The notes under the pieces are model-generated. The model was given only the letters and a program-made list of their open reading frames with translations. It made no database searches and was not told the DNA's origin. A stretch of 64,000 nt of DNA, from contig JAHRBC010000008.1 in NCBI GenBank assembly GCA_022702545.1, forward strand, positions 558,001 through 622,000, in the 5' to 3' direction. This document shows positions 1 through 11,239 of the stretch, piece after piece. Both the position numbers and the translations under genes were made by a program. Position 1 is the stretch's first letter. Each line of letters begins with the position of its first letter. Source of the stretch: Phycomyces nitens (Eukaryota; Mucoromycota; Mucoromycetes; Mucorales; Phycomycetaceae).

Positions 1-1366
1 GTCTTTCATCCGTCTTTCATCCGTCTTTCATCCGTCTTTCAACCATCTTGCATCCGTCTTTCATCCGTCTTTCATCCGTCTTTCAACCGTCTTTCAACCG
101 TCTGCCAACCGTCTGTCAACCATCTGCCAACCGTCTTTCAACCGTCTTTCAACCGTCTTTCATCCGTCTTTCAACCGTCTTTCAACCGTCTGCCAACCAT
201 CTTGCACCTGTCTTTCAACCGTCTTTCATCCGTCTTTCAACCGTCTTTCATCCGCCTTTCAACCGTCTTTCAACCGTCTTTCATCCGTCTTTCATCCGTC
301 TGCCAACCGTCTTTCAACCGTCTTGCATCTGTCTTTCATCCGTCTTTCATCCGTCTTGCACCCGTCTTTCAACTGTCTGCCAACCGTCTGTCAACCATCT
401 GCCAACCGTCTTTCAACCGTCTTTCAACCGTCTTTCATCCGTCTTTCATCCGTCTTTCAACCGTCTTTCAACCGTCTTTCAACCGTCTTTCAACCGTCTG
501 CCAACCGTCTTGCACCCGTCTTTCAACCGTCTTTCAACCGTCTTTCATCCGTCTTTCATCCGTCTTTCATCCGTCTTTCATCCGTCTTTCAACCATCTTG
601 CATCCGTCTTTCATCCGTCTTTCAACCGTCTTTCAACCGTCTGCCAACCGTCTGTCAACCATCTGCCAACCGTCTTTCAACCGTCTTTCAACCGTCTGCC
701 AACCGTCTTGCACCTGTCTTTCAACCGTCTTTCATCCGTCTTTCATCCGTCTTTCATCCGCCTTTCAACCGTCTTTCAACCGTCTTTCATCCGTCTTTCA
801 TCCGTCTGCCAACCGTCTTTCAACCGTCTTGCATCTGTCTTTCATCCGTCTTTCATCCGTTTTGCACCCGTCTTTCAACTGTCTGCCAACCGTCTGTCAA
901 CCATCTGCCAACCGTCTTTCAACCGTCTTTCAACCGTCTTTCAACCGTCTTTCAACCGTCTTTCAACTGTCTGTCATCCGTCTTGCACCCGTCTTTCAAC
1001 CGTCTTGCATCCGTCTGCCAACCGTCTTTCAACCGTCTTTCAACCGTCTTTCATCCGTCTTGTACCCGTCTGTCATCCGTCTTTCAACTGTCTGTCAACC
1101 GTCTTTCAACTGTCCTTCATCCGTCTTGCACCCGTCTTTCAACCATCTCGCATCCGTCTGCCAACCGTCTTTCATCCGTCTTTCATCCGTCTGTCAACCG
1201 TCTGCCAACCGTCTTTCAACCGTCTTTCAACCGTCTTTCATCCGTCTTTCATCCATCTTTCATCCGTCTTTCAACTGTCTTGCATCCGACTTTCAACCGT
1301 CTGCCAACCGTCTGTCAACTGTCTTTCATCCGTCCTTTTAACCGTCTGCCAACCGTCTTTCACTAC
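1..1366 (+). repeat. 11-bp minisatellite array 1 (top strand C-rich)
   Basis: About 124 head-to-tail 11-bp units on a GTCTTTCAACC theme. Common variants are GTCTTTCATCC, GTCTGCCAACC, GTCTTGCACCC and GTCTGTCAACC. The array is cut by the left window edge. Units stay in 11-bp register. A composite block containing TCTTGCATCT recurs at 321 and 827, exactly 506 bp (46 units) apart, so variants are arranged in a higher-order pattern. Because 11 is not a multiple of 3, all three frames of the C-rich strand stay open with an 11-residue period (33 nt). Confidence 0.97.
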
Positions 1367-1922
1367 GGCTAAGAAATCGGCAGTTATCTATCGTTTGCTA
1401 ACATTGCTACCGTTTTTTTTATCCAACCAAAAATGCTCCCGTTATATACTATAGCCTCTCTTTTATAGTACTCTATTTGATAACGTATTCTGCTATTCTT
1501 TTACGAGCATTCTTTTGAAAGGATGGTTTATTCTTTATTATACCATCTCTTGATTTAATTTATACTGTATTATGCGCACAATTATTATGGAAAAATACTA
1601 AATAATAATGCTATTTAATATTATAAAATATATATAGTACAAACCTTTGTTATAAGTTATACACGCATGATAATACTACGTTAATATACATTAGATGATC
1701 CTTAGCATTTATCAATTGCTAAAAATATATTGTCGCTAGAAAAAGAAGCGATCATATAAACCTAGTATATTATTTTGTACTGTTTACAAGTATATATTAT
1801 GCTTGTCAATTACTATACCATGTGTCTTGTATTAAATGATTATACTAAAAGGGATCTCTAGATATAAACACTATATGTAATAAGAGGTCAATAGAATATG
1901 TGCTGAAAAATTAGTTGAAGAA
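1367..1922. repeat. Flank F of array 1; inverted copy at 42050-42606
   Basis: AT-rich non-coding sequence directly abutting array 1. It is the near-perfect reverse complement of 42050-42606, which abuts array 3; identity stops abruptly at about 1922. The array end itself (about 950-1366) is also mirrored in array 3. No gene is seen. Confidence 0.93.
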
Positions 1923-2206
1923 TAATATTATGGTATACACACCACAGCTGAGTGAAATACAAACTCCACAACCAATATCTGGTTCCTCTTTGCTAATGAC
2001 CATGGTAAGATAACATCCCAGGAGCAGTTACACACCAGGCACACGTACACTTCACATTACTACAGTGATAACCAACCATTACACAATAGAGATTAATAGA
2101 ACAAGGGAACTAGAATAATAACTATATAAACCACCATAATATTCTTTCTTCAATAAATAACACTCTCACAGTATCTAAAGTTCCCAAACCCTTAATTTAC
2201 CACAAA
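1923..2206 (+). other. LTR-like insert between flank F and array 2
   Basis: This 284-bp stretch starts exactly where homology to the inverted flank ends. It carries a TATA-like TATATAAA at 2123-2130 and an AATAAA at 2152-2157 about 25 bp downstream, the order expected in an LTR. A short imperfect inverted repeat lies near its ends (1916-1934 and 2134-2152, TGAAGAA..TATTATGG type). No primer-binding site, coding region or target duplication was found, so a solo LTR is only one reading; a MITE is another. Confidence 0.3.
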
Positions 2207-4751
2207 GTGCAAGACGGATGACAGACAGATGCAAGACGGTTGACAGACAGTTGAAAGACGGATGAAAGACGGTTGAAAGGCGGTTGAAAGACGGTTGGCA
2301 GATGGTTGACAGACGGTTGGCAGACAGTTGAAAGACGGGTGCAAGACGGATGAAAGACGGATGAAAGACAGATGCAAGACGGTTGAAAGACGGTTGGCAG
2401 ACGGATGAAAGACGGATGAAAGACGGTTGAAAGACGGTTGAAAGGCGGATGAAAGACGGATGAAAGACGGATGAAAGACGGTTGAAAGACAGGTGCAAGA
2501 CGGTTGGCAGACGGTTGAAAGACGGTTGAAAGACGGATGAAAGACGGTTGAAAGACGGTTGAAAGACGGTTGGCAGATGGTTGACAGACGGTTGGCAGAC
2601 GGTTGAAAGACGGTTGAAAGACGGATGAAAGACGGATGAAAGACGGATGCAAGATGGTTGAAAGACGGATGAAAGACGGATGAAAGACGGATGAAAGACG
2701 GTTGAAAGACGGTTGAAAGACGGGTGCAAGACGGTTGGCAGACGGTTGGCAGACGGTTGAAAGACGGTTGAAAGACGGTTGAAAGACGGATGAAAGACGG
2801 ATGAAAGACGGTTGAAAGACGGTTGAAAGACGGTTGAAAGACGGTTGGCAGATGGTTGACAGACGGTTGGCAGACAGTTGAAAGACGGGTGCAAGACGGA
2901 TGAAAGACGGATGAAAGACAGATGCAAGACGGTTGAAAGACGGTTGGCAGACGGATGAAAGACGGATGAAAGACGGTTGAAAGACGGTTGAAAGGCGGAT
3001 GAAAGACGGATGAAAGACGGATGAAAGACGGTTGAAAGACAGGTGCAAGACGGTTGGCAGACGGTTGAAAGACGGTTGAAAGACGGATGAAAGATGGTTG
3101 AAAGACGGTTGAAAGACGGTTGGCAGATGGTTGACAGACGGTTGGCAGACGGTTGAAAGACGGTTGAAAGACGGATGAAAGACGGATGAAAGACGGATGC
3201 AAGATGGTTGAAAGACGGATGAAAGACGGATGAAAGACGGATGAAAGACGGTTGAAAGACGGTTGAAAGACGGGTGCAAGACGGTTGGCAGACGGTTGGC
3301 AGACGGTTGAAAGACGGTTGAAAGACGGTTGAAAGACGGGTGCAAGACGGTTGGCAGACGGTTGAAAGACGGTTGAAAGACGGTTGAAAGACGGATGAAA
3401 GACGGATGAAAGACGGTTGAAAGACGGTTGAAAGACGGTTGAAAGACGGTTGGCAGATGGTTGACAGACGGTTGGCAGACAGTTGAAAGACGGGTGCAAG
3501 ACGGATGAAAGACGGATGAAAGACAGATGCAAGACGGTTGAAAGACGGTTGGCAGACGGATGAAAGACGGATGAAAGACGGATGAAAGACGGTTGAAAGA
3601 CGGTTGACAGACAGTTGAAAGACGGATGAAAGACGGATGAAAGACGGTTGAAAGACGGTTGAAAGACGGTTGAAAGACGGTTGAAAGACGGTTGAAAGAC
3701 GGTTGAAAGACGGTTGAAAAACGGTTGAAAGACGGGTGCAAGACGGTTAAAAGACGGATGCAAGACGGTTGAAAGACGGTTGAAAGACGGATGAAAGACG
3801 GATGCAAGACGGATGAAAGACGGATGCAAGACGGTTGAAAGACGGATGAAAGACGGATGCAAGACGGTTGAAAGACGGATGAAAGACGGATGAAAGACGG
3901 ATGAAAGACGGTTGAAAGACGGTTGAAAGACGGGTGCAAGACGGATGAAAGACGGTTGAAAGACGGTTGAAAGACGGGTGCAAGACGGTTGGCAGACGGT
4001 TGAAAGACGGTTGAAAGACGGATGAAAGACGGTTGAAAGACGGGTGCAAGACGGTTAAAAGACGGATGCAAGACGGTTGAAAGACGGTTGAAAGACGGTT
4101 GGCAGACGGATGAAAGACGGATGATAGACGGTTGAAAGACGGATGAAAGACGGTTGAAAGACGGTTGAAAAATGGTTGAAAGACGGGTGCAAGACGGTTG
4201 AAAGACGGTTGAAAAACGGTTGAAAGACGGGTGCAAGACGGTTAAAAGACGGATGCAAGACGGTTGAAAGACGGTTGAAAGACGGTTGAAAGACGGGTGC
4301 AAGATGGTTGGCAGACGGTTGAAAGACGGTTGAAAGACGGATGAAAGACGGTTGGCAGACGGATGAAAGACGGATGATAGACGGTTGAAAGACGGATGAA
4401 AGACGGATGAAAGACGGTTGAAAGACGGTTGAAAGACGGGTGCAAGACGGTTGAAAGACGGTTGAAAAACGGTTGAAAGACGGGTGCAAGACGGTTGAAA
4501 GACGGTTGAAAAACGGTTGAAAGACGGGTGCAAGACGGTTAAAAGACGGATGCAAGACGGTTGAAAGACGGTTGAAAGACGGTTGAAAGACGGGTGCAAG
4601 ACGGTTAAAAGACGTATGCAAGACGGTTGAAAGACGGTTGGCAGACGGATGAAAGATGGTTGGCAGACGGTTGGCAGACGGTTGGCAGACGGTTGGCAGA
4701 CGGTTGGCAGACGGTTGGCAGACGTTTGAAAGACGTTTGAAAGACGGATGA
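2207..4751 (-). repeat. 11-bp minisatellite array 2 (bottom strand C-rich)
   Basis: About 230 units of the same 11-bp repeat as array 1 but inverted (top strand reads GACGGTTGAAA). Composite blocks starting CAGACAGTTG recur at 2321, 2871 and 3476, spaced 550 and 605 bp, i.e. 50 and 55 units. The right end has six consecutive GACGGTTGGCA-type units before 4740; array 3 has four. A 941-codon reading frame crosses the array on the bottom strand only because units lack stops on that strand. Confidence 0.97.
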
Positions 4752-6169
4752 CACTGCGAAAATATGTTCCTTTTACATATGTAAAATAATATGAAATTCT
4801 TAGTGAAATGAAAGATTTTACCCAGAGTTTGAATAGTATTTTACTATTCAGACAGATATTATTTCCACCTATAATTCTTTTATTAATCCTAAGAATGGAA
4901 ACACTCTCATAAAGAACTAGAGTATTACCATACACAAACTGACTATAAATTACTTTTTTTTTAAAAAACAAAAACAGATGTTCTTGTATAACTTTGCATT
5001 CTTGTTTTCTTTTAAGAATCAAGAAAACAATGGTTTAATGATTATAGAAACGCGCAAATATTTTATTTCACGTATCAATGGTGCCATTTTATTGAATTAT
5101 ATTTTAACTGTCACTATAATAACAGCTTCTCTTTGAACAGCTACATAGCTCTCACACATTTTATAAATATTTTTATGGAAAATCATTTATGTGTAGTTTA
5201 TTATTTTTATTTTTAGGAGAATATTATTTAGAATTTTGTTTTAGACCTAGATTTCAAAAATATTACTCATTTATATAGTATACCTTTTGATATATAGTCA
5301 TCATATGGGTAGGTACTCCTTGTGAATAGGTATTTACATATCTGTGATAAAAGAAGTAACAGATATTAATTTTTAAAATAATTTTCATATTTTTCGTTTT
5401 GTATTTACCTATAAAGCTATATGCGATTATAGACAAATATTTATTCCAGATTGCAGATAAAATGCGATAACTAAAGTAGTATTTGGCAAAAAGTAAGAGC
5501 TTATACAAAATGTTTGCTTACATATTGAGAGTTGCGGGATAAAAACAAAATATAGAACATGGATTGCAATATGTTCAACTAAAAAATAATAAATTAATAA
5601 GAGAAAATATAACGATCTTTTTATATTTACCATGTATATTATCAACAATATCATTTTGAAATATCAGAAAGCCGTGAATCTTTTAAACGAATGATTAGTA
5701 AACATATAGTTTATCATGGTATTATATTTACCTTTATCATAAAATAAGAGCATATTATACTATATTAATAATATATCAGTAGTTAATATAGTATACTTGA
5801 TGATATAAACAACATGTTTAAAAAATAATAACTTACCAGGGTATTGAAAAATAAAATGAATAGGAAAGAAAAGGAAAAGGAGAATATATTATTTGAAATT
5901 TATTTGAGGTTACCATGAGTCGCACATACTGGGACCCAGTTTTACAAACCAAAATAGATTAATACAGAGGATCTTACAGCACTAATTAAAAATGTAAATT
6001 ATAATAAAAATATTTTCAATAAGCATATTGTAGTCTGTCCCCTTTTTATTATCTAAATATCTTTACCAATAACTATATTTTGCTTCGTATGTATTTATAT
6101 GCTGAATAGGCAAAATATAATATTTTAATATATTCATATATTGTTATATTTATAAAATACAGATAGAAA
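4752..6169. other. AT-rich non-coding stretch
   Basis: About 1.4 kb of AT-rich DNA to the right of array 2. Two bottom-strand frames of 75-81 codons (5263-5654) have no domain or usable composition. They are kept in the second copy only because the whole region is duplicated. No RNA gene was seen. Confidence 0.6.
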
Positions 6170-7391
6170 ATGTCTTCTAGCTCAAGAAACTCTAATCGCA
6201 GATCAAATGCTAATGAACAACCTGGAAGTTCTTCCCAGGGGGCAGATAATCAGCCAAAACGCCGCAGACTTGCCCCAAGATCTGAGATAGTCAGAAATGA
6301 CGATGAGGGGTATAAAGAACTCTCTGGACAGATGGCATCGATGAGTCGCCAGCTTAGAAAGATGTATGACATGCAGGCCAGCTCAGCAAACGCAGTGAGC
6401 ATGTTGATGAATGCTCATGCCAATGGTGTTTTTAATGGAGCACCTGCTGGCCCAGTTTTGCCAGCAACTATCTCTCCGTCTGTTCCTGCTCAGCCTTCTC
6501 TCAGTGAGAGTCAGATGAGTGTGATCATTTTGGTATAAATAATATTGACAGAGTATAATAATATATATTCTAATAAAAATATATAGGACTTGATCCATGA
6601 GAAAATGTGGAAAAGGGACTTTACGTCCATCGATCCCATAGAGATTGCTGAGAATGAAGCCAGGAGAAAATGGAATACTGATAAAAGGATTGATCATCAG
6701 GACAATGTCGAGATTGTCAACTATTTGAGAGAGTATATTCTCTCACAGCCTCGTGCTGCTGGATTTTGGCCAAGCATGGTAGTTGGTAAAATCAAAAACA
6801 ACTACAAGACCTTCTATCGAAGTGTTCACATGTCAGAGGAGGCAGGCATTATCAAGAAGCATAATGCACGCATAAATAGCCGAATGAGAGAGGTAATTAT
6901 AAGAAAAATATTAATGTACATGGTTATCTTATATTCTAAAAATATTAACAGATTCTTAATTGCCGCATTGTTACCTATGAGACCAACTGGGAGATCATAG
7001 ATGCTGAGATGGGTCCAAAAGAAGGAAATGCTCATGATGACATATCTCAATGTTCTTCAAAAAGAGGTCATGTCAGATGGTGAATCAGGTGTTGAGGATT
7101 TTGGTGAAGGTGTCAGCATGAAGGTTATAAAGATTGCTCGTCCCAGCTGGAGAAGTGATGAGGTAATTATTTTCAATTTGTATTTGTTGCAGCACAAGTT
7201 AAAACTAATGACAAAAACAGTTAAACAGACTCTTAGCAATAATTGATCACATTTCTAAAGACCGTGACTTGAGAAAGGGGCAGTCAAAGTCAAAACCAAA
7301 GACCCCTAGAATCCAAAGAGGAGTTAAAGTTGTTCCTGTCCCCACTTCTCTGTCTACCATCTTGCCTTCCTGGGCAATTAGAGATGAATAA
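6170..7391 (+). pseudogene. Multi-exon gene of unknown function next to a tnp2 transposase
   Basis: Not recognised as a named family. Exon 1 (6170-6531) starts MSSSSRNSNRRSN and has a basic, Ser/Asn-rich head. Consensus introns follow: GTATAA..ATATAG ending near 6584, GTAATT..AACAG at about 6895-6952, and GTAATT near 7163. Exon 2 encodes a Trp-rich segment (WPSMVVGKIKNNYKTFYRSV) of DNA-binding-like character. The last exon ends PSWAIRDE at 7391. Exon 3 cannot be read in one frame (stop at about 7080, and a phase mismatch into the last exon), so the gene is probably broken. It lies convergent to the tnp2 gene, which suggests the second protein of a CACTA element; that is inference. Confidence 0.5.
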
Positions 7392-7511
7392 ATATATTTT
7401 TCTTTTTCTCTCTATAATTTATATCAACTGCAAATCGTGAACATAGCTGAAGAGTTTTGACCAATAGATAAATATATTAAAAGCTAAGTATAAATTTTGC
7501 GTGGCATGGAA

Positions 7512-10199
7512 CTACAAGTTTTTTTTACTAATCTTGCTTAATGGCCGGTAATCAACAATTGCAACTGGCATGGGAATTTGGTGCATAGGTAGGATACTTT
7601 GAAAATCAACTCTTGAAAACTCGCTTTTGTGGATCTCAATGCCTTCCATTTCTCTAGTCCTATCAGATGTTGTTTTATACCATTTAACAAAGGCAAAGGT
7701 ATGCTGAGGGTTGTGGTATTCAGTTGATAAGGATGCTGGACTAAATGTGTGCAAAAAAATATATTTGATTTCTCCAATATACCCATAGATTACATTTGTT
7801 TTGTCCTCCACAAACAATGCCTGAATGTACGATCCACATTTGTTACCATGATTGCCTTTGAATACTTGGGCAAGAATGTTGATAGACTTCAGCATCACAA
7901 TCCAATCGTTAACAAAAGCAGAACTGTCCATGTTGGTTTTGCAACTTGAGATTGACCTGTCATTATAGACCACATGGTAATGTTCAACAAGACGATCATA
8001 ATCTGGATTCGGCATCGGTGACAAAGGCTTTGTTCCAAGAGGAAATGCAGATGGTGGAAGAGATTCGTTGCCTTTGATGGAAGATGTTGTATTGTATGCG
8101 GCATTAATGAAATCTGACAGTGAGAATGCATGAAGTTGACTGGGCGGGATTACTGAATGAGTCTCAGTTTTTAAAAAATTCTTGAAAACATCCAGATAAC
8201 CGTGTGCATTGGCAGACTCAAGTATATTACGCGCAAAATCTTCCTTGTGGATTTCTTCATGTATGTCCATTCGAATCCGGTTTTCCTGTTTGTCTGGATG
8301 TTTTTGAGGATACCATTATATCTCTCAAAGCCAAAAAGCCAGTAACCATAAACAGGGCCGAAGTCTTGAACTGTTTTGTGCAAATGAAGATGAAGGTGCA
8401 TATTTGGTGAAAGAAGATCAAGATCATAAAGATTCTCACACCCTTGGCAAAATTATTGTAGATATTCATGAGCATTGTCGATTTCGTCTTCAGTGATATT
8501 GGGCTTGATGAGTAAACGGCATGCATTGACAAAGAATATCTAATTTTCAAACATTTTTGGTAGGAGTATATCTTTTAGAACAACAGGAGAATACACAAGG
8601 CACCACGACTTCCACTCATCAGCCTTCATTAAAGGAAACCCTTTCGCAATCTTTGTCTTCAATGGTGTGTAATCGGGTGGCAGTACTATATTGTTAACCA
8701 TGTTTTGCATGGAGACGAGTTTTTTGGAGTCAATTATTCCATCTGCAACCCATTTTTCCATCATTCGTTTAGCAGTTCCCAAGAAAAGGTTGTGCATTGG
8801 ATCTATAATGGTGCAGCGGACAGCATCAAAGTACTCAAGACGATGCAGTTTGGACCAGCGAACACCATTTTCAACTTCAAGACGATGTCTCTCAGTCTTA
8901 GTGGTTGCATTTCTCCAGACCTCAGCATCCTTACGATTATCATTCTTAGAGCGAAGGAGCCACTTTGAGAAGTCAAATCCAAAATAATCGACAGAACTCG
9001 TTCCAGCTAACCGGGAGAATTGGCATTTGCACTTATGGCATGCATTTGTACTCGTATGGGATGTGAATCCACATACTTTCCTTGCAATGGGGATATCACA
9101 GGCGACCATGAAAAGAGCAGCACGGATTGTTGTACCACTTGGACATTGGTGGGTTTGGATTTTGATGCCCTTGTAAAGACTTTGCAACTCATCAACAAGC
9201 GATTTCAGATAGCTGTTTATCTCTAATATCTTTGCTTCCTTTGGCCCTGGCATTAATCCAACAAGAATTGTATTTTCCTTTTTGAACCTAATCTCCCGAG
9301 GAAGATTGTTGACGGCAAGATAAATCGCTCCACAAGAGTAAGTAACACCATCAAATGGCTGGAACCAGTTGATATTCAAGGTCAACATGAGAGATCGGTC
9401 AGTGTCAACAAAGGGGAAGTCATTGATGTCCAGAAATTCATTCCACATGGTACCATCATAAACGTCAAACAATACTCCATCTACTTTTGGCCCACGATTC
9501 CATGAATTGATTGCATTTTCAAATCCTGGACGGTGAAAAAACTTTTTCAGTGAGTCTATGACAGAGTGGTACACGTATGTTCTCTTTGGGATTCGTGACT
9601 CAGATCCAGACTTGAACAACGGATTGGAACACAAAGAACTGCCACCAAACTTGATCAATGTACAAGACAAAGGAACAGATTCACCGATATCGTAGATTGT
9701 ATGGCATTCACTACAAGCAACATACTTTTTGATCCCACTTGTCAAATTGCCATAGCCTGCCAATTGCTTGAGACCAGGAACACTCAAAGGAAGACGAAAT
9801 GGATCCTGGAATATTTCAAGAATCTTGTTGACAATGGCAATCAAGATAACTGCTCCTTCATCAACGACGTACAAGGATACAAACAGGGCAATGGTGGTGA
9901 CAATGAAACAGTGGATGAAATTTAACTCTGGTTGTGGGTCCAAAGAAAAATCTTTTGTGTAAAAAATGAAAATTAGCTCATATAATTCTATTTATCAGGA
10001 GTCAATATTAATTCACGATATCCATACCTTTACCAAAAATTGCCACCTCATCATCACTCTCTTCACTTTCTTCCTCGTCTTCTTCATTCTCAGAGATGCT
10101 CTCATGAGCACTGTTATCTCCATCGGTACCAAACATGGTATCAGCTTCGGAAAAAGGTAGGTTCCTTGTCTGTGCTGGTGCTGCCTCATCTTTATCCAA
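7512..10199 (-). pseudogene. tnp2-type (CACTA/Transposase_21) transposase relic A
   Basis: Reads right to left. An acidic exon (10199 to about 10036) is joined by a GTAAAG..AAAAG intron to the main exon beginning near 9957 (SLDPQPELNF). Family hallmarks are WFQPFDGVTYSCGAIYLAV, GLMPGPKEAK, the Cys/His cluster HTSTNACHKCKC, DPMHNLFLGTAKRMM, and further on HLHLHLHKTVQDFGPVYGYW with FGFERYNGILK. The frame is broken by TAG at about 8553, TAA at about 8460, and a frameshift near 8270 before the C-terminal 250 residues. All three lesions are also present in the second copy. The N-terminal exon(s) are missing where a MITE sits at 10258. A DDE-fold cut-and-paste transposase; this copy cannot be functional. 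Confidence 0.85.
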
Positions 10200-10324
10200 A
10201 TATAAAAAGAAAAATCATTAAAGAAAAATAAAAAATAAATTTATTTCTATTACCAAACACTGCAAAAGATAGTCTATTAGTTTTCGTACCTAAACGAATC
10301 CCAGTTGACTCCACTTCGGCTTCC

Positions 10325-10407
10325 AATGTGATACATGCTCTCTGAGCCACGCTTTATTTTCCTTTCTTAATAATAATAAAATGTTTCCCTTTCTTCCCCA
10401 TATCTTT
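10325..10407 (+). repeat. DIRS left inverted terminal repeat
   Basis: Starts AATGTGATACATGC and ends TATCTT. It is the reverse complement of 14234-14315 with about one mismatch. The outer 49 bp (10276-10324) is not in the right repeat but recurs inverted in the internal complementary region. Confidence 0.9.
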
Positions 10408-10432
10408 CTAAGCCGCGCATCGTGGACAAACT

Positions 10433-11239
10433 ATGACTGATCCGATTATCAATAATGAACCAAGAATATTTACAGAAGCTGAAGTCATCGAATTACTTCG
10501 ACGAGTTAGAACAACCGAACAAGCCGAAACCCAACAAGCAAGAGAGGAGCGAGAGTTACCATTGGGAATCACTTCCTCTTTGGACAAACATACGAAACAA
10601 CAACATCAAGATAATTTCAAACGTTACAAGCGCGACGTTACCAAATACCACCACGACGAGTGGACTATCGCTGAAGAGATTAATAAATCCTTCATCCCAA
10701 AGCTCAAACATTACACTGTTGACACGACTCAAGTCGTTAACGCTCACTACAAAGGAGCAGAAATCAGTAGATTACACGGAAGATCAGCCACTGAGATCTT
10801 CGAACAACTCTCAGTTATTAAAGCTGGAGAAAATTCAACAGCAGAAGCATATCAACTTTTGGACGAGGCCATCGAAAGTACCAAAAGACTTGCGACTCAT
10901 GCCTGGTTCCAAGGGAAACAGCATGATGAAGACGCTAAAGACTACGCCATTAGAGTACTTAAATTACCCTCCAGTCTTAAACACTTGGAAACTAAAGACT
11001 TGGGCAACAAACGAGAAGCTTTTGATGACGAATTTATCGCCATGTACAACGAAGCCAACTATCAACAACGAGTACTTCGAGCAGCTACCACCAATCCTTC
11101 CAATGGACGAGGTCGAGGAGGATATTCAAATTCCTCAAGTTGGAACAGCAACAGAGGAGGAGGACGTGGTTATTTTGGCCGAGGAGGACCAAAAAAACTA
11201 CTTTGGAGGAAGGGGACGTGGGAACCCAACCTTCTATAA
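10433..11239 (+). CDS. DIRS Gag-like protein
   Basis: The 268-codon frame starts MTDPIINNEPRIFTEAEV, shortly after the left ITR. It is charged and Gln-rich, and turns Gly/Arg-rich at the end (GRGRGGYSN, GGGRGYFGRGG), consistent with a nucleic-acid-binding Gag. It aligns by eye with the decayed Gag of the second DIRS at 36633-37711 (shared ITKLKHY/PKYKQY and DDEFI/DEDFI blocks). An A7 run at 11191-11197 matters: read as written the frame ends 14 codons later at TAA 11237-11239. A +1 shift there would continue a Gly/Arg/Asn-rich tail (NYFGGRGRG) to 11306, which looks more like a natural Gag end. The same A7 is in copy 2. Confidence 0.75.
   Translation: MTDPIINNEPRIFTEAEVIELLRRVRTTEQAETQQAREERELPLGITSSLDKHTKQQHQDNFKRYKRDVTKYHHDEWTIAEEINKSFIPKLKHYTVDTTQVVNAHYKGAEISRLHGRSATEIFEQLSVIKAGENSTAEAYQLLDEAIESTKRLATHAWFQGKQHDEDAKDYAIRVLKLPSSLKHLETKDLGNKREAFDDEFIAMYNEANYQQRVLRAATTNPSNGRGRGGYSNSSSWNSNRGGGRGYFGRGGPKKLLWRKGTWEPNLL

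Noticed and set aside
1..1366. Telomere repeat
   Set aside because: The unit is not of TTAGGG type, occurs in both orientations and is internal.
48..1454. Long proteins of 11-residue repeats (HPSFIRLSTVF type), up to 941 codons, across the arrays
   Set aside because: All three frames of the same strand are open because the 11-bp unit lacks stops on that strand; no preference for one frame, no start context and no domain. An unavoidable by-product of the repeat.
5263..5654. Two bottom-strand frames of 75-81 codons, repeated at 44478-44869
   Set aside because: AT-rich, hydrophobic low-complexity translations; conserved only because the whole block is a recent duplicate.
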